Assembly (NCBI GenBank): GCA_014843695.1 | Contig: CM026397.1 | Location: 50,553,463-50,617,462, forward strand | Length of the DNA stretch: 64,000 bases | Direction of reading: 5' to 3' | DNA from: Archivesica marissinica | Lineage: Eukaryota; Mollusca; Bivalvia; Venerida; Vesicomyidae | Shown: positions 22,386-31,652 of the stretch, one piece after another | How the letters are laid out: the number at the start of each line of letters is the position of its first letter | Position numbering within the stretch: the stretch's first letter is position 1 | Program-made: the position numbers and the translations under genes | Notes under the pieces: generated by a model | What the model was told of the DNA's origin: nothing | Seen by the model: only the letters and a program-made list of their open reading frames with translations | The model's database searches: none

Positions 22386-22925
22386 AGAAACCACACAATG
22401 TATGCAGCACAATCCACAAACTACCACATAATGTATGCAGCACATTCCACAAACTACCACACAATGTATGCAGCACAATCCACACATTACCACACAATGT
22501 ATGCAGCACATTCCACAAACTACCACACAATGTATGCAGCACATTCCACAAACTACCACACAATGTATGCAGCACAATCCACACATTACCACACAATGTA
22601 TGCAGCACATTACCACACAATGTATGCAGCACATTACCACACAATGTATGCAGCACATTACCACACAATGTATGCAGCACATTACCACACAATGTATGCA
22701 GCACATTACCACACAATGTATGCAGCACATTACCACACAATGTATGCAGCACATTCCACACATTACCACACAATGTATGCAGCACATTACCGCACAATGT
22801 ATGCAGCACATTACCACACAATGTATGCAGCACATTACCACACAATGTATGCAGCACATTCCACACATTACCACACAATGTATGCAGCACATTACCGCAC
22901 AATGTATGCAGCACATTCCAGACAT
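22386..22925. repeat. 24/33-bp minisatellite, about 22 units
   Basis: The core CACACAATGTATGCAGCACA is followed by TTAC (24-bp form) or by an extra TTCCACAAACTAC or TTCCACACATTAC (33-bp form). Both lengths are multiples of three, so five of six frames are open; these long frames are repeat artefacts. A two- to three-copy echo of GTATTACCACACAAT occurs at 32897-32972. Confidence 0.95.
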
Positions 22926-22989
22926 TAGGACAAGTAAGAAGCTTACAAAATTCATTTTAAATTATAAGGCATTGTATAGGCATTAGCCA

Positions 22990-23110
22990 GGTGTGGAAAT
23001 TTCAAACTCGGTCTCAAACATTCTGATTGGTTGAGCCAAGAGCAACAAATCTCAGCTTCAGCCAATCATATCACTTGAGATTAAAAAAAAGATTTCACAA
23101 CCTCAAACCC
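22990..23110. repeat. Dispersed repeat with CTGATTGG / CCAATCA arms
   Basis: ACATTCTGATTGGTTGAGCC and CTTCAGCCAATCATATCACT form imperfect arms, like 16085 and 21500. 23110-23655 has no gene. Confidence 0.4.
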
Positions 23111-23659
23111 AGGGGTCGATCCTGTATCGCTACGATGGCGTTACCTAGCAACCACAAATATTACCAGTTTAAAACTGCATATTTGGTAAATCGCATCAGT
23201 CAATGACTGTAGTGTAGATGACCTACTCAGCATACATGTTCTGTCTAAAATACTACAAATTGATGGTTCATCATGAAACTACTGTATCTGCATATAAATA
23301 AAGAAGGAGATACAACAGTTTCAAGTCAAACCTTCGAAATGTAGCACATGTTTATTAATTCCACAGTTTGCCCCATTTGACTTGGACATTTACTTATGAC
23401 CCCTGGAACATTTTTTCACACTTTTGTAATAGCACCTAGATGAACTTTGACCTTTCAAAGAAGAACACAATTGCAGCCTCCTGAGCTTGACTGACCCCTA
23501 GCAACCTTTACCTGCAACATGAAAATATGTCTCAATTAATGATAAAATTCATCTTATATTCCAGCTAAAAAATGACATTGCACTGAATGCAACTGTCCAT
23601 TTTTTATGCCATCAGTTTTATTAAAACATGCAAAATATGATGAACTATTAAATTTATAT

Positions 23660-23864
23660 ACAGTCTACATCCGTTATGTCAAAGTCGGTTATGTCAAATT
23701 CTCCGGTTATCTCGAAGTCGGATCAAAGTCCAGTACTTGACACTATCATTTTACATATACCTGGTTCCGCTCTGTTTATATCGAATTTCATTAAGTCAAA
23801 CTTCGGTTATGTCGAAGTATTTTGTTCGGTCCGACGGAATTCGACATAACGGATGTAGACTATA
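23660..23864. mobile_element. MITE, family 'CAGTCTACATCCG'
   Basis: Full-length: CAGTCTACATCCGTTATGTC at the left end, GACATAACGGATGTAGACT at the right. Inside, ATCTCGAAGTCGGATCAAAG and TTTTGTTCGGTCCGACGGAA. Confidence 0.85.
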
Positions 23865-23904
23865 TACTATTCCGATTTGTTGAAGAGAAACTAAAAAAAG
23901 ACTA

Positions 23905-24090
23905 TCATATTCATCCTCGATCCTCGGACTGGGAAGTATGTGAGATGGTACGGTGGTCGCCAGATTGGACAGAAGGGTTTCCTTCGGGTACTCCGGTTTC
24001 CTCCCACACGAATGACCACATTTACGCTTTCATCCGCGCCAACGAGAGTGATTAATATAAGTTGTTAGAACTTGCTTTGATAAAGTTTAA
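23905..24090 (+). mobile_element. SINE family C, 5'-truncated
   Basis: Starts inside the B box (CGATCCTCGGACTGGGAAGT), then GAGATGGTACGGTGGTCGCC, GGGTACTCCGGTTTCCTCCC, and the tail TATAAGTTGTTAGAACTTGC. 24090-24440 holds no clear gene. Confidence 0.75.
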
Positions 24091-24486
24091 ACTAAAACTA
24101 TTAATTGTTAATAAAAAGGACTATGTAACTTCAACTTAAAAGACAGCAGAAACAAACTGTGTTTACAAGAATCTATATAATAAAGAACACCTATCAAAAT
24201 ATACGTGGAGAGCATGGAGAGCATGGAGAGTGTGTACATGTACATAAAGTGACATACAAGTCACACGTCTGAATGAGAGGAAAATTATGTAAGGGCCCGA
24301 AGCTATGACATGTAAGAGAGTGTGCGGTTCCGAATATTATTTTTTTTAATATATTCCTTTTATTTTCATTTAATTATACATATAGACACACAAAACAAAA
24401 ACATACACTGATTATACATAGTTTGGGATACATACCATTTATGTTCATAAATATATAATTACCTGAGAGAAAGAGTTTGGAGGGAG

Positions 24487-24737
24487 AGTGGAAATGGTGA
24501 ACTTGAGAGTGAGAGAGAGGAATAGAGAGACATTGAAGACAGAGCGAATGAGTGAGAGAGAGGAATAGAGAGACATTGAAGACAGAGCGAATGAGTGAGA
24601 GAGAGGAATAGAGAGACATTGAAGACAGAGCGAATGAGTGAGAGAGAGAGGAATAGAGAGACATTGAAGACAGAGCGAATGAGTGAAAGAGAGAGGAATA
24701 GAGAGACATTGAAGACAGAGCGAATGAGTGAGAGAGA
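24487..24737. repeat. About 48-bp tandem repeat, 5 copies
   Basis: Unit AGAGACATTGAAGACAGAGC plus GAATGAGTGAGAGAGAGGAA with variable AG length. Purine-rich on the plus strand, polypyrimidine on the minus strand, which is the transcribed strand of the GTPase gene; it lies downstream of its last recognised exon. Confidence 0.9.
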
Positions 24738-24885
24738 ATATTCTAATACAATTTTTGCCATCCCCAATTTTAACCCTATTTTGTTGCAATTTATTAAATA
24801 ATACCATTTAATTGTACAATCACGCACTTTCTCAATTCTCCCAGTTATTCTTACCAAGTATGAGCCCCGATGTGCATGCCATGGT

Positions 24886-25460
24886 GTGCACAATGGTAAC
24901 GTATTTCCCTCTCTCCTCTCACCCACCCATAAAATACTTACAGCTTTGGGGTGCACAATGGTAACGTATTTCCCTCTCTCCTCTCACCCACCCATAAAAT
25001 ACTTACAGCTTTGGGGTGCACAATGGTAACGTATTTCCCTCTCTCCTCTCACCCACCCATAAAATACTTACAGCTTTGGGGTGCACAATGGTAACGTATT
25101 TCCCTCTCTCCTATCACCCACCCATAAAATACTTTCAGCTTTGGGGTGCACAATGGTAACGTATTTCCCTCTCTCCTATCACCCACCCATAAAATACTTA
25201 CAGCTTTGGGGTGCACAATGGTAAAGTATTTCCCTCTCTCCTATCACCCACCCATAAAATACTTACAGCTTTGGGGTGCACAATGGTAACGTATTTCCCT
25301 CTCTCCTATCACCCACCCATAAAATACTTACAGCTTTGGGGTGCACAATGGTAACGTATTTCCCTCTCTCCTATCACCCACCCATAAAATACTTACAGCT
25401 TTTGGGGTGCACAATGGTAATTTATTTCCCTCTCCTCTCACCCACCCATAAAATACTTAC
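24886..25460 (-). repeat. 65-bp tandem repeat carrying a 5' splice site, 9 copies
   Basis: Each unit on the minus strand contains AAAGCTGTAAGTATTTTATG, which copies the exon/intron junction of the GTPase exon ending at 25461 (GAAGCT|GTAAGT). Copies of GTGCACAATGG start at about 24886, 24951, 25016, 25081, 25146, 25211, 25276, 25341 and 25407. So nine donor-like sites follow the true exon. No acceptor with a polypyrimidine tract is seen inside the unit, so the units are unlikely to be exons. Confidence 0.9.
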
Positions 25461-28432
25461 AGCTTCCACAAAACACTCATTCACGCCATGTTTCTTTAAG
25501 GCACTGCATTCGACATACGCCACAGCTTTTATTGTTTGTTTCATTTTCTTTCCCTGTGCCTTTTTTATCTTTTCTGTGTCCGACTCCCTACCTCGTCTTG
25601 CATCTGTTATAAAATCACAGGGGAGTGAACCAACAGGACCATTGAAAAGGCCAAGAAGCACTCACCTGATGTACATATTCTAAACTAATAGTTTCAGCAA
25701 TGCAACAGAGACCTAGATTGAAAGAACTGAATATGTGTTGTAGTTGTTCTACTAAATGTTCATGTTTTCACATAAATTGAGATTCAGTTGTATTCAGTTT
25801 AATACAGCCATCACATATTTTCTTGTGTGTACGGTACACATGTGTAAGACAATCTGGAAGGATTCTGATTGGTCGTGGCATGACAGCTTGCTTTACACAT
25901 TCGACAACCATAATCAAATCTGCATCAAAGCCAACAGTCGAGAAGGATGACTACCACCTTCTCACCAGACAGGAGCAAGTCACGATATTCCGGCTTAGAA
26001 CAGGGCATAACCGCCTGAACTTCCATATGTGTCGGAAGCTTGGACTAGCTCCATCAACTGCCTGTAGCTGCAACGTAGGGGACCAGACTGCAGAACACAT
26101 CCTCCAGGAGTGTCCCAATCTTCATGGGCTGAGGAAAACAACCTGTTTGCTGCCGGCTTGTCCATGTGATTCGCGAACGACAAGAAGAAGAAGAAGACAC
26201 ATTCAACATATAGTTTGTGTTCATTATTTATTTGTTGAAAATCAACTTTTTAAATCAATAAAATGCTAAATATGCACTCGTGGTATATACATATAGCGAT
26301 TAAAAGTGTTGTGTCGAATATTTGCATAGAGTTGCTTGATTACCAGCGACTATTTACTATGACATACGGATGCACCATACTGATTTCCTTAGATATATTA
26401 ATAAGGCTCAAAAGTATACTGGCAAACATAACATAATTCTTCTACCAAATTTATGGTTGTTGCTTACGGTGTTAAACTGATCAAAATGACCTTACACCAG
26501 TGATGATTTCATTCCATATTTTATGAAACTCATTTTTGAATTTTTCTATTCAGACTGCATTGAGTGGTGTGTACATCAGGGATCATTTTAGAGGGCGATG
26601 TGGGCGAAATTGTCGCCCTAGGGAAATGTATTTGGTTTTACGATTTTCAGACAAAATTGTGTCTAGTAAGATATACTGGCCCATTATAAAGCACTCTTTC
26701 TATTCAAATGTTGTATTTAATGGTTGTACTGTGCATTTTAACCCTATTTTGCAGAATTATATTAAAGAACACCATTTAAGGAAGCGATCACGCGCTTTCT
26801 CACTTCTCCCAAAAATTCTGACCTAGAATGAACCCTGACCTAGAATGAACCCTGGTACATGTCTGCGATCTACACCCTACCTTCTTTGCATCCCACTAGC
26901 AGTATCGGCACTTTAGGCGCATGTTTTTTCAGCTCTGGAATCCACTTGGCTTTGACGTTGCTGAATGAAGTGGGTCCGGATACAGAGAAGCACAGTAGGA
27001 ACACGTCAGCACCCTGGTAAGAGTCTGGTCGGCTGGCATCATAATCTTCCTAAGCATAAAATGTGATGATTATATTCATGATCTGGTATACTCGTATCAA
27101 TAACATTTTTATTCAGTAGGGTTTTTCTAGAGCCCCTTTTAGCCCCGCCCTTTTTATCCATTAGCCCCGCCCGTTTTATCCATTAGCCCCGCCCGTTTTA
27201 TCCATTAGCCCAGCCCGTTTTATCCTTTAGCCCCACCTGTTTATCCATTAGCCCCGCCTGTTTATCCATTAGCCCCGCCTTTTTATCCATTAGCCCCACC
27301 CGTGTTATCCTTTAGTCTCACCCTTTTTATCCATCAGCCCCACCCATTTTATCCTTTTGTCCCGCCCTTTTTATCCATTAGCCCAGCCCGTTTTATCCTT
27401 TAGCCCCACCCATTTTATCCATGATCTGGTATACTCGTATCAATAACATTCTTATTCAGTAGGGTTTTTCTAGAGCCCCTTTTAGCCCTGCCTTTTTATC
27501 CATTTGCCGCGCCCGTTTTAGCCCCACCTTTTTATCAATTAGCCGCGCCTGTTTTATCCATTAGCCCCACCCATTTTATCCATTAGCCCCACCATTGTAT
27601 CCATTAGCCACGCCCATTTGATCCTTTAGCCCGTCCTTTTTATACATTAGCCCCTCCCATTTTATCCATGCCTTTTTATCCATTAGCCCAACCCGTTTTA
27701 TCCTTTAGCCTCGCCTTTTTTTATCCATTAGCTCAACCCGTTTTATCCTTTAGCCCCGCCCTTTTTAAAAACAAAATAGCCAAAATTTAAATTAAGTTTT
27801 TGTTTATTTTTTGGATGTATATGCCTCAACAGGTGAGTGCTGTCAGGCGGGCAGACCTATATAGCTTAGAACTCGTCCTCCCTTTTCACCAATAATGAAT
27901 GCCTTACTGCCTCTTTCATCAATCAACGTAAGTTAGAAACATTTTCTCGGTGCTAACCTCAAAACACCCCATCCCACACCTCATTGTGGCTCGAATTGCA
28001 CTCTTCTGACCCACAATGACCATTTCTGACCCACAATGACCATTTCTGACCCATCCTGCCCTTTCTTACACTATAGAATAAACACTATCCACGGCAATAT
28101 CTCACCAATTTCTAGAGCAGAATGGCAGGGATCTTTGCTCTTTTTTTTACATTTTTGTAATACTAGTATATAATGCCTTAACAAATCAGTAACAACATAA
28201 TTCTTGAGGCTGTGACCATAAAATATAAATAAATACATAACACTCACATGCCCTTCTGTGTCTGTACACAAGACATGAACAGTCTCGTTACCAATGGTTA
28301 CATCTTTCTCATGTGCCACTCGGTTGCATTCCATCGGTGTAAACAGACTGGGAAACTGGTCGGTGGAGAATGTGATACATAGTGACGTCTTCCCGACATT
28401 GTTATCCCCCACTATCACTGCATGTATGTCGG
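25461..28432 (-). CDS. Atypical Rho/Rac-like small GTPase (partial gene, three exons found)
   Basis: Exons on the minus strand at 28432-28248, 27049-26881 and 25603-25461 join in phase (1, 0, 1) to about 165 residues. G1 is GDNNVGKTS. Switch I reads FTPMECNRV where Rho proteins have the invariant Thr (PTVFDNY), so Met replaces Thr35. G3 is DTEGH for DTAGQ, so Gln61 is His. Then [20 protein letters not shown], typical of Rac/Rho, G4 as GCKED (Cys for Asn/Thr), and G5 as [10 protein letters not shown]. The start exon upstream and the C-terminal exon with the lipidation motif were not found; a weak candidate last exon (24462-24445) would add VIIYL and stop, with no CaaX. Rho GTPases switch on cytoskeletal effectors; here switch changes suggest altered GTP binding or a locked state. 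Intron 3' and 5' sites are duplicated (28420-28560 and 24886-25460). Confidence 0.75.
25846..26198 (+). pseudogene. 3' end of a non-LTR retrotransposon (Jockey/Nimb-like C-terminus)
   Basis: Plus-strand frame with [34 protein letters not shown] and [19 protein letters not shown], the characteristic C-terminal tail of Jockey/I/Nimb-type elements (HxC-type cysteines). It ends in a (GAA)n run at 26176-26198, a usual 3' tail. It lies antisense in an intron of the GTPase gene. Confidence 0.75.
26575..26860. repeat. Dispersed repeat with GGGCGA..TCGCCC hairpin
   Basis: AGGGCGATGTGGGCGAAATT and GTCGCCCTAGGG form a hairpin; the same block occurs at 28677-28760. The right part (CATTTTAACCCTATTTTGCA ... 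GCGCTTTCTCACTTCTCCC) recurs at 24770-24850. All three copies lie in or beside the GTPase gene. Confidence 0.55.
27079..27770. repeat. About 22-bp tandem array inside a 340-bp duplication
   Basis: Units of TTAGCCCCGCCCGTTTTATC type, about 26 copies with much variation. The lead segment GATCTGGTATACTCGTATCA plus CAGTAGGGTTTTTCTAGAGC occurs at 27081 and again at 27421, so array and flank were duplicated together. Lies in an intron of the GTPase gene. On the transcribed strand it is rich in GGGGCTAA words. Confidence 0.85.
28005..28062. repeat. 20-bp repeat, 3 copies
   Basis: CTGACCCACAATGACCATTT repeated, last copy truncated. Intronic. Confidence 0.8.
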
Positions 28433-28675
28433 CTACAAGTATAAGACATTACCGGTATATATCTATGAGTCAAACCGGTCCTAGGCAACCAGCCAAGGGA
28501 ATCACAGAAAGTGGCTGCTTAGAGCAGGTGGCTGCATGTATGTCGGCTACAAGTATAAGAATACATTATATATCTATGAGTCAAACCGGTCCTAAGCAAC
28601 AAGCCAAGGGAATCACATATATGATATAGTGGCTGCTTAGAGTAGCACAGGTTGCTGCTTAATAGAACAACATAT
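28420..28675. repeat. About 112-bp tandem duplication spanning a 3' splice site
   Basis: TGCATGTATGTCGGCTACAA occurs at 28419 and again at about 28532, each followed by GTATAAGA...ATATATCTATGAGTCAAACC and CAGCCAAGGGAATCACA. The block includes the first codons and acceptor (minus strand CTTGTAG|CCGAC) of GTPase exon 28432-28248, so a second potential acceptor lies about 112 bases upstream. The repeated body resembles the ACAGTCAAACCTG MITE family. Confidence 0.8.
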
Positions 28676-28676
28676 T

Positions 28677-28770
28677 CAGGTATCATTCTAAAGGGCGATG
28701 TGGGCGAAATTGTCGCCCTATGGACCCTGACTTTGCCCTCTGGGGGCCCCACTTCTCCCTAAAAAAAAAA
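28677..28770. repeat. Second copy of the GGGCGA..TCGCCC hairpin repeat
   Basis: CTAAAGGGCGATGTGGGCGA and AATTGTCGCCCTATGG match 26590-26625 almost exactly. Confidence 0.6.
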
Positions 28771-28906
28771 GATCGATTTAGTGCATTATTTGTACAAAAC
28801 ACGACTTAAAATGACACAATGATTGAATGAAGTTTTTAGTCCTGTAAGTATGGGATATATAACTTTATCTGCATAAAGCCCAAACACATCGTGCCACCCT
28901 GATGAA

Positions 28907-28941
28907 TGCAGTGCCTTAAAGAAACATGGCGTGAACAGACT
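28907..28941 (+). pseudogene. Inverted scrap of the GTPase G5 exon
   Basis: GAATGCAGTGCCTTAAAGAA and ACATGGCGTGAA encode [11 protein letters not shown], identical at nearly every base to part of the exon at 25461-25603 but on the opposite strand. Only about 35 bp is left, without a splice site in the right place. Confidence 0.65.
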
Positions 28942-28944
28942 TAC

Positions 28945-29041
28945 CTCCCAATAATATGACTGATGGCCAGTAATAGAATAAATAAAATAATACACTGCCA
29001 TCTGGTCATATTTCGGATAATCCGAACATAGTAACAGTTGT
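28945..29041 (-). pseudogene. Possible second small-GTPase exon fragment
   Basis: The minus strand reads YPKYDQMAVYYFIYSITGHQ SYYWE and then GGGAG|GTAAGT, a good donor. It resembles the Ras-family stretch 'DQY...FI.VYSITD.QSF' between G3 and G4. No acceptor is evident before it and the rest of the domain is missing, so it is either a remnant or chance similarity. Confidence 0.3.
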
Positions 29042-29416
29042 ATATGCATTTGTCATTGGTTAATGAAGAATATATCGATATAGTTACATACACATTTTAG
29101 GTTTAATCTGTAGCAACCAACAAAGAAACAACTCAAAGCATCCTTAACGCTGCTAAATATAGTTTTAGATAAATATTGTGTTGATCAGGAAGTACACCGG
29201 AAGTAAACTTTCTATATCGACACCGCCAGTTATAAACCACTAAATCGGATTGAATTGCCGTTGACATCTCCTGTCACCACTACTGTAATTTGAATCTTTG
29301 TCTAGAAACAACTTAGATCTATGTAATAGGACCCACTTTTATGAGGCTTTCCGACCAATTGTCAATCGAACACAACCCCAGTGGAGTTATTTACTCTGTT
29401 CTAAAATGCTCACACA

Positions 29417-29760
<344 letters not shown>

Positions 29761-29769
29761 CATGTCTGG

Positions 29770-31590
29770 AGTTTTAATTACTTTGCAGTAAAGGCAGTCC
29801 GAAGTACACACATTTGATAATATGTTATTGCTCTATAATATTATACATGTATATAACAATAACAATCGTATAACCGATACATAATTAGCAAATGGGTTGG
29901 GCCACAAGTTCTGACAACATTAGGCACACACTAATTATTAAGTATATTTTAAACAAGAATCCACAGATGAAATATCTTAGCGGTACAATGCGAAGTATTC
30001 CAAATGTCCACAGATCCTAACATTCATTAGAATATTTTGGTTTCGACGACATCGGTTTGCGGAGTCACGGGATGTAACTATGCATGTCGTAAATAGTTAT
30101 TAGTTTATAGATAAATGTCCAATTAGGCAGTACGAGATTTACAGTCGTTAACGGAAACATACAACGTATTTCAATAGTCAGAAACGGTAGAGTTCTTGAC
30201 AACGTCTGCTACATCGGAGTGCGCCGGGGTAAATGTTGGCGTAGGTGTGTGGCCTGGCCTATGAAAATCTGACTCAAACCGTAGACATATCTCGTAGAAA
30301 TCATGATCCTGCTTAAGACAGATTGGATGAAATCTTGGAAAAACATCGCATAAATTTTATTCGGACAGATAAATAATAATCACTTTAATTAGCAGAGTGT
30401 GACCTTTGCTCATTACAGATAGGATGCAGAAGTTAGTCAATGTTTTTATTGGCATAAACATGTACATAGATAGATAAATGTTTATTAACGTCTCAAATTT
30501 TTGTTCAAACATACACAATTTATTGGAACAGTAATATTAAAATAATGTACAAAACCACTCATGTTTGAGTTATAAGAGACAATCTAAAATATAATATAAC
30601 AGCATCTTAAAACTTACTTTAAAATCAATTTAAAATACCGATTTATAAAACAGTAAAACTATACATACAGAGAAACTAAGAGTGTTGCATGATTTATTAA
30701 TACACTGCGCATATATTTTAAGTTCAGTGCGTAAATGCTCATACAATGGACATTTCAACGATATTTCGCTATCGATTGAATTTGAACATTGAAAATAGGT
30801 TCGTTTTCACAGTGGTAATATCTACCAGTTTCAATCTTAATTGGTGCGACGCCACAACGGATTTGGTTAAGGCGTTTCTGATGCATGGTGGTGTCTTTCT
30901 AGAATCACCTTAGAAAACGCACAGCTGAAAGTCCCATGTATCGGCAGGTACACATTACGTGTGAACTATTTACCAAATGTATACCATTCATTGAAATTAT
31001 GAACAGCATACCCATCTAGACAAGGATCTATTTGATTATATCTAGGTTCTTGTTTAGACTGATATAGAGAAAACCCTACCACCCATGGCCGCAAGAAATA
31101 CAGCAACCATTATTTAAGAAGAGCTTGCGGTATCAATAGAAGTGGTAAATAATAATTATGTGTAGATGCCCCGCCCCCTCCACGTGATTTAGGCGTGCAC
31201 TGACATATTTCATATAAAAATGTACTGTCCTTAACCGCAGATAAATTCCCTTTTATCTATAATTCTATTTTCATATTTTCTATATGCACATATAAATTTT
31301 ATTTAAAAAAATGTCTTTACTGAAAATGACAAAATTCATGATACAAAAGCAGAATGAAATGTAAACATCGGCACATGATAATAAAACCCAGCACACCTAT
31401 AATACCTTTGCATCATTAAATCCGTTGAATGCACGCTCAATTTTACATTTCAAAACAAGTTCATTTGGAGCGATCGATTATGCAAATTGTGGGACTGGAA
31501 GAAACTGTTTATATACATTTCTAAATCAGTTGACAGTGCATGCTATGCATACTATTTACACAGAGGACGATCTAAATATTTTGGACGAAT
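29770..31590. other. Intergenic, 5' flank of the EGF/lectin receptor gene
   Basis: About 1.8 kb of AT-rich DNA with no repeat family or coding similarity that I recognise. The promoter and any 5' untranslated exon of the downstream receptor gene should be here; I cannot place a start site. A possible extended reading frame begins at 31487, in frame with the chosen start. Confidence 0.4.
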
Positions 31591-31591
31591 A

Positions 31592-31652
31592 ATGCGATTT
31601 ATGTGTATCGTTATCTTGTCGTGGATAATTTCAAATACCTTGTTTGGTTCTG
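31592..31652 (+). CDS. Receptor exon 1: signal peptide
   Basis: Encodes MRFMCIVILSWIISNTLFGS, a hydrophobic leader. Donor G|GTATGT, phase 1. Joining exon 2 gives Ala-Glu-Ala-Cys, a plausible signal-peptidase region. Confidence 0.8.

Noticed and set aside
22386..22925. CRISPR-like array
   Set aside because: Repeats are adjacent with no unique spacers, and the genome is eukaryotic.
22291..22986. Overlapping frames of 180-207 codons on both strands
   Set aside because: Unit lengths of 24 and 33 bp are multiples of three, so frames stay open by arithmetic; the translations are His/Cys-rich repeats.
24445..24462. Candidate last exon of the GTPase gene (adds VIIYL and stop)
   Set aside because: The acceptor CTTTCTCTCAG is good and the phase fits, but the exon is six codons long and gives no polybasic or CaaX end; kept only as a low-probability option.
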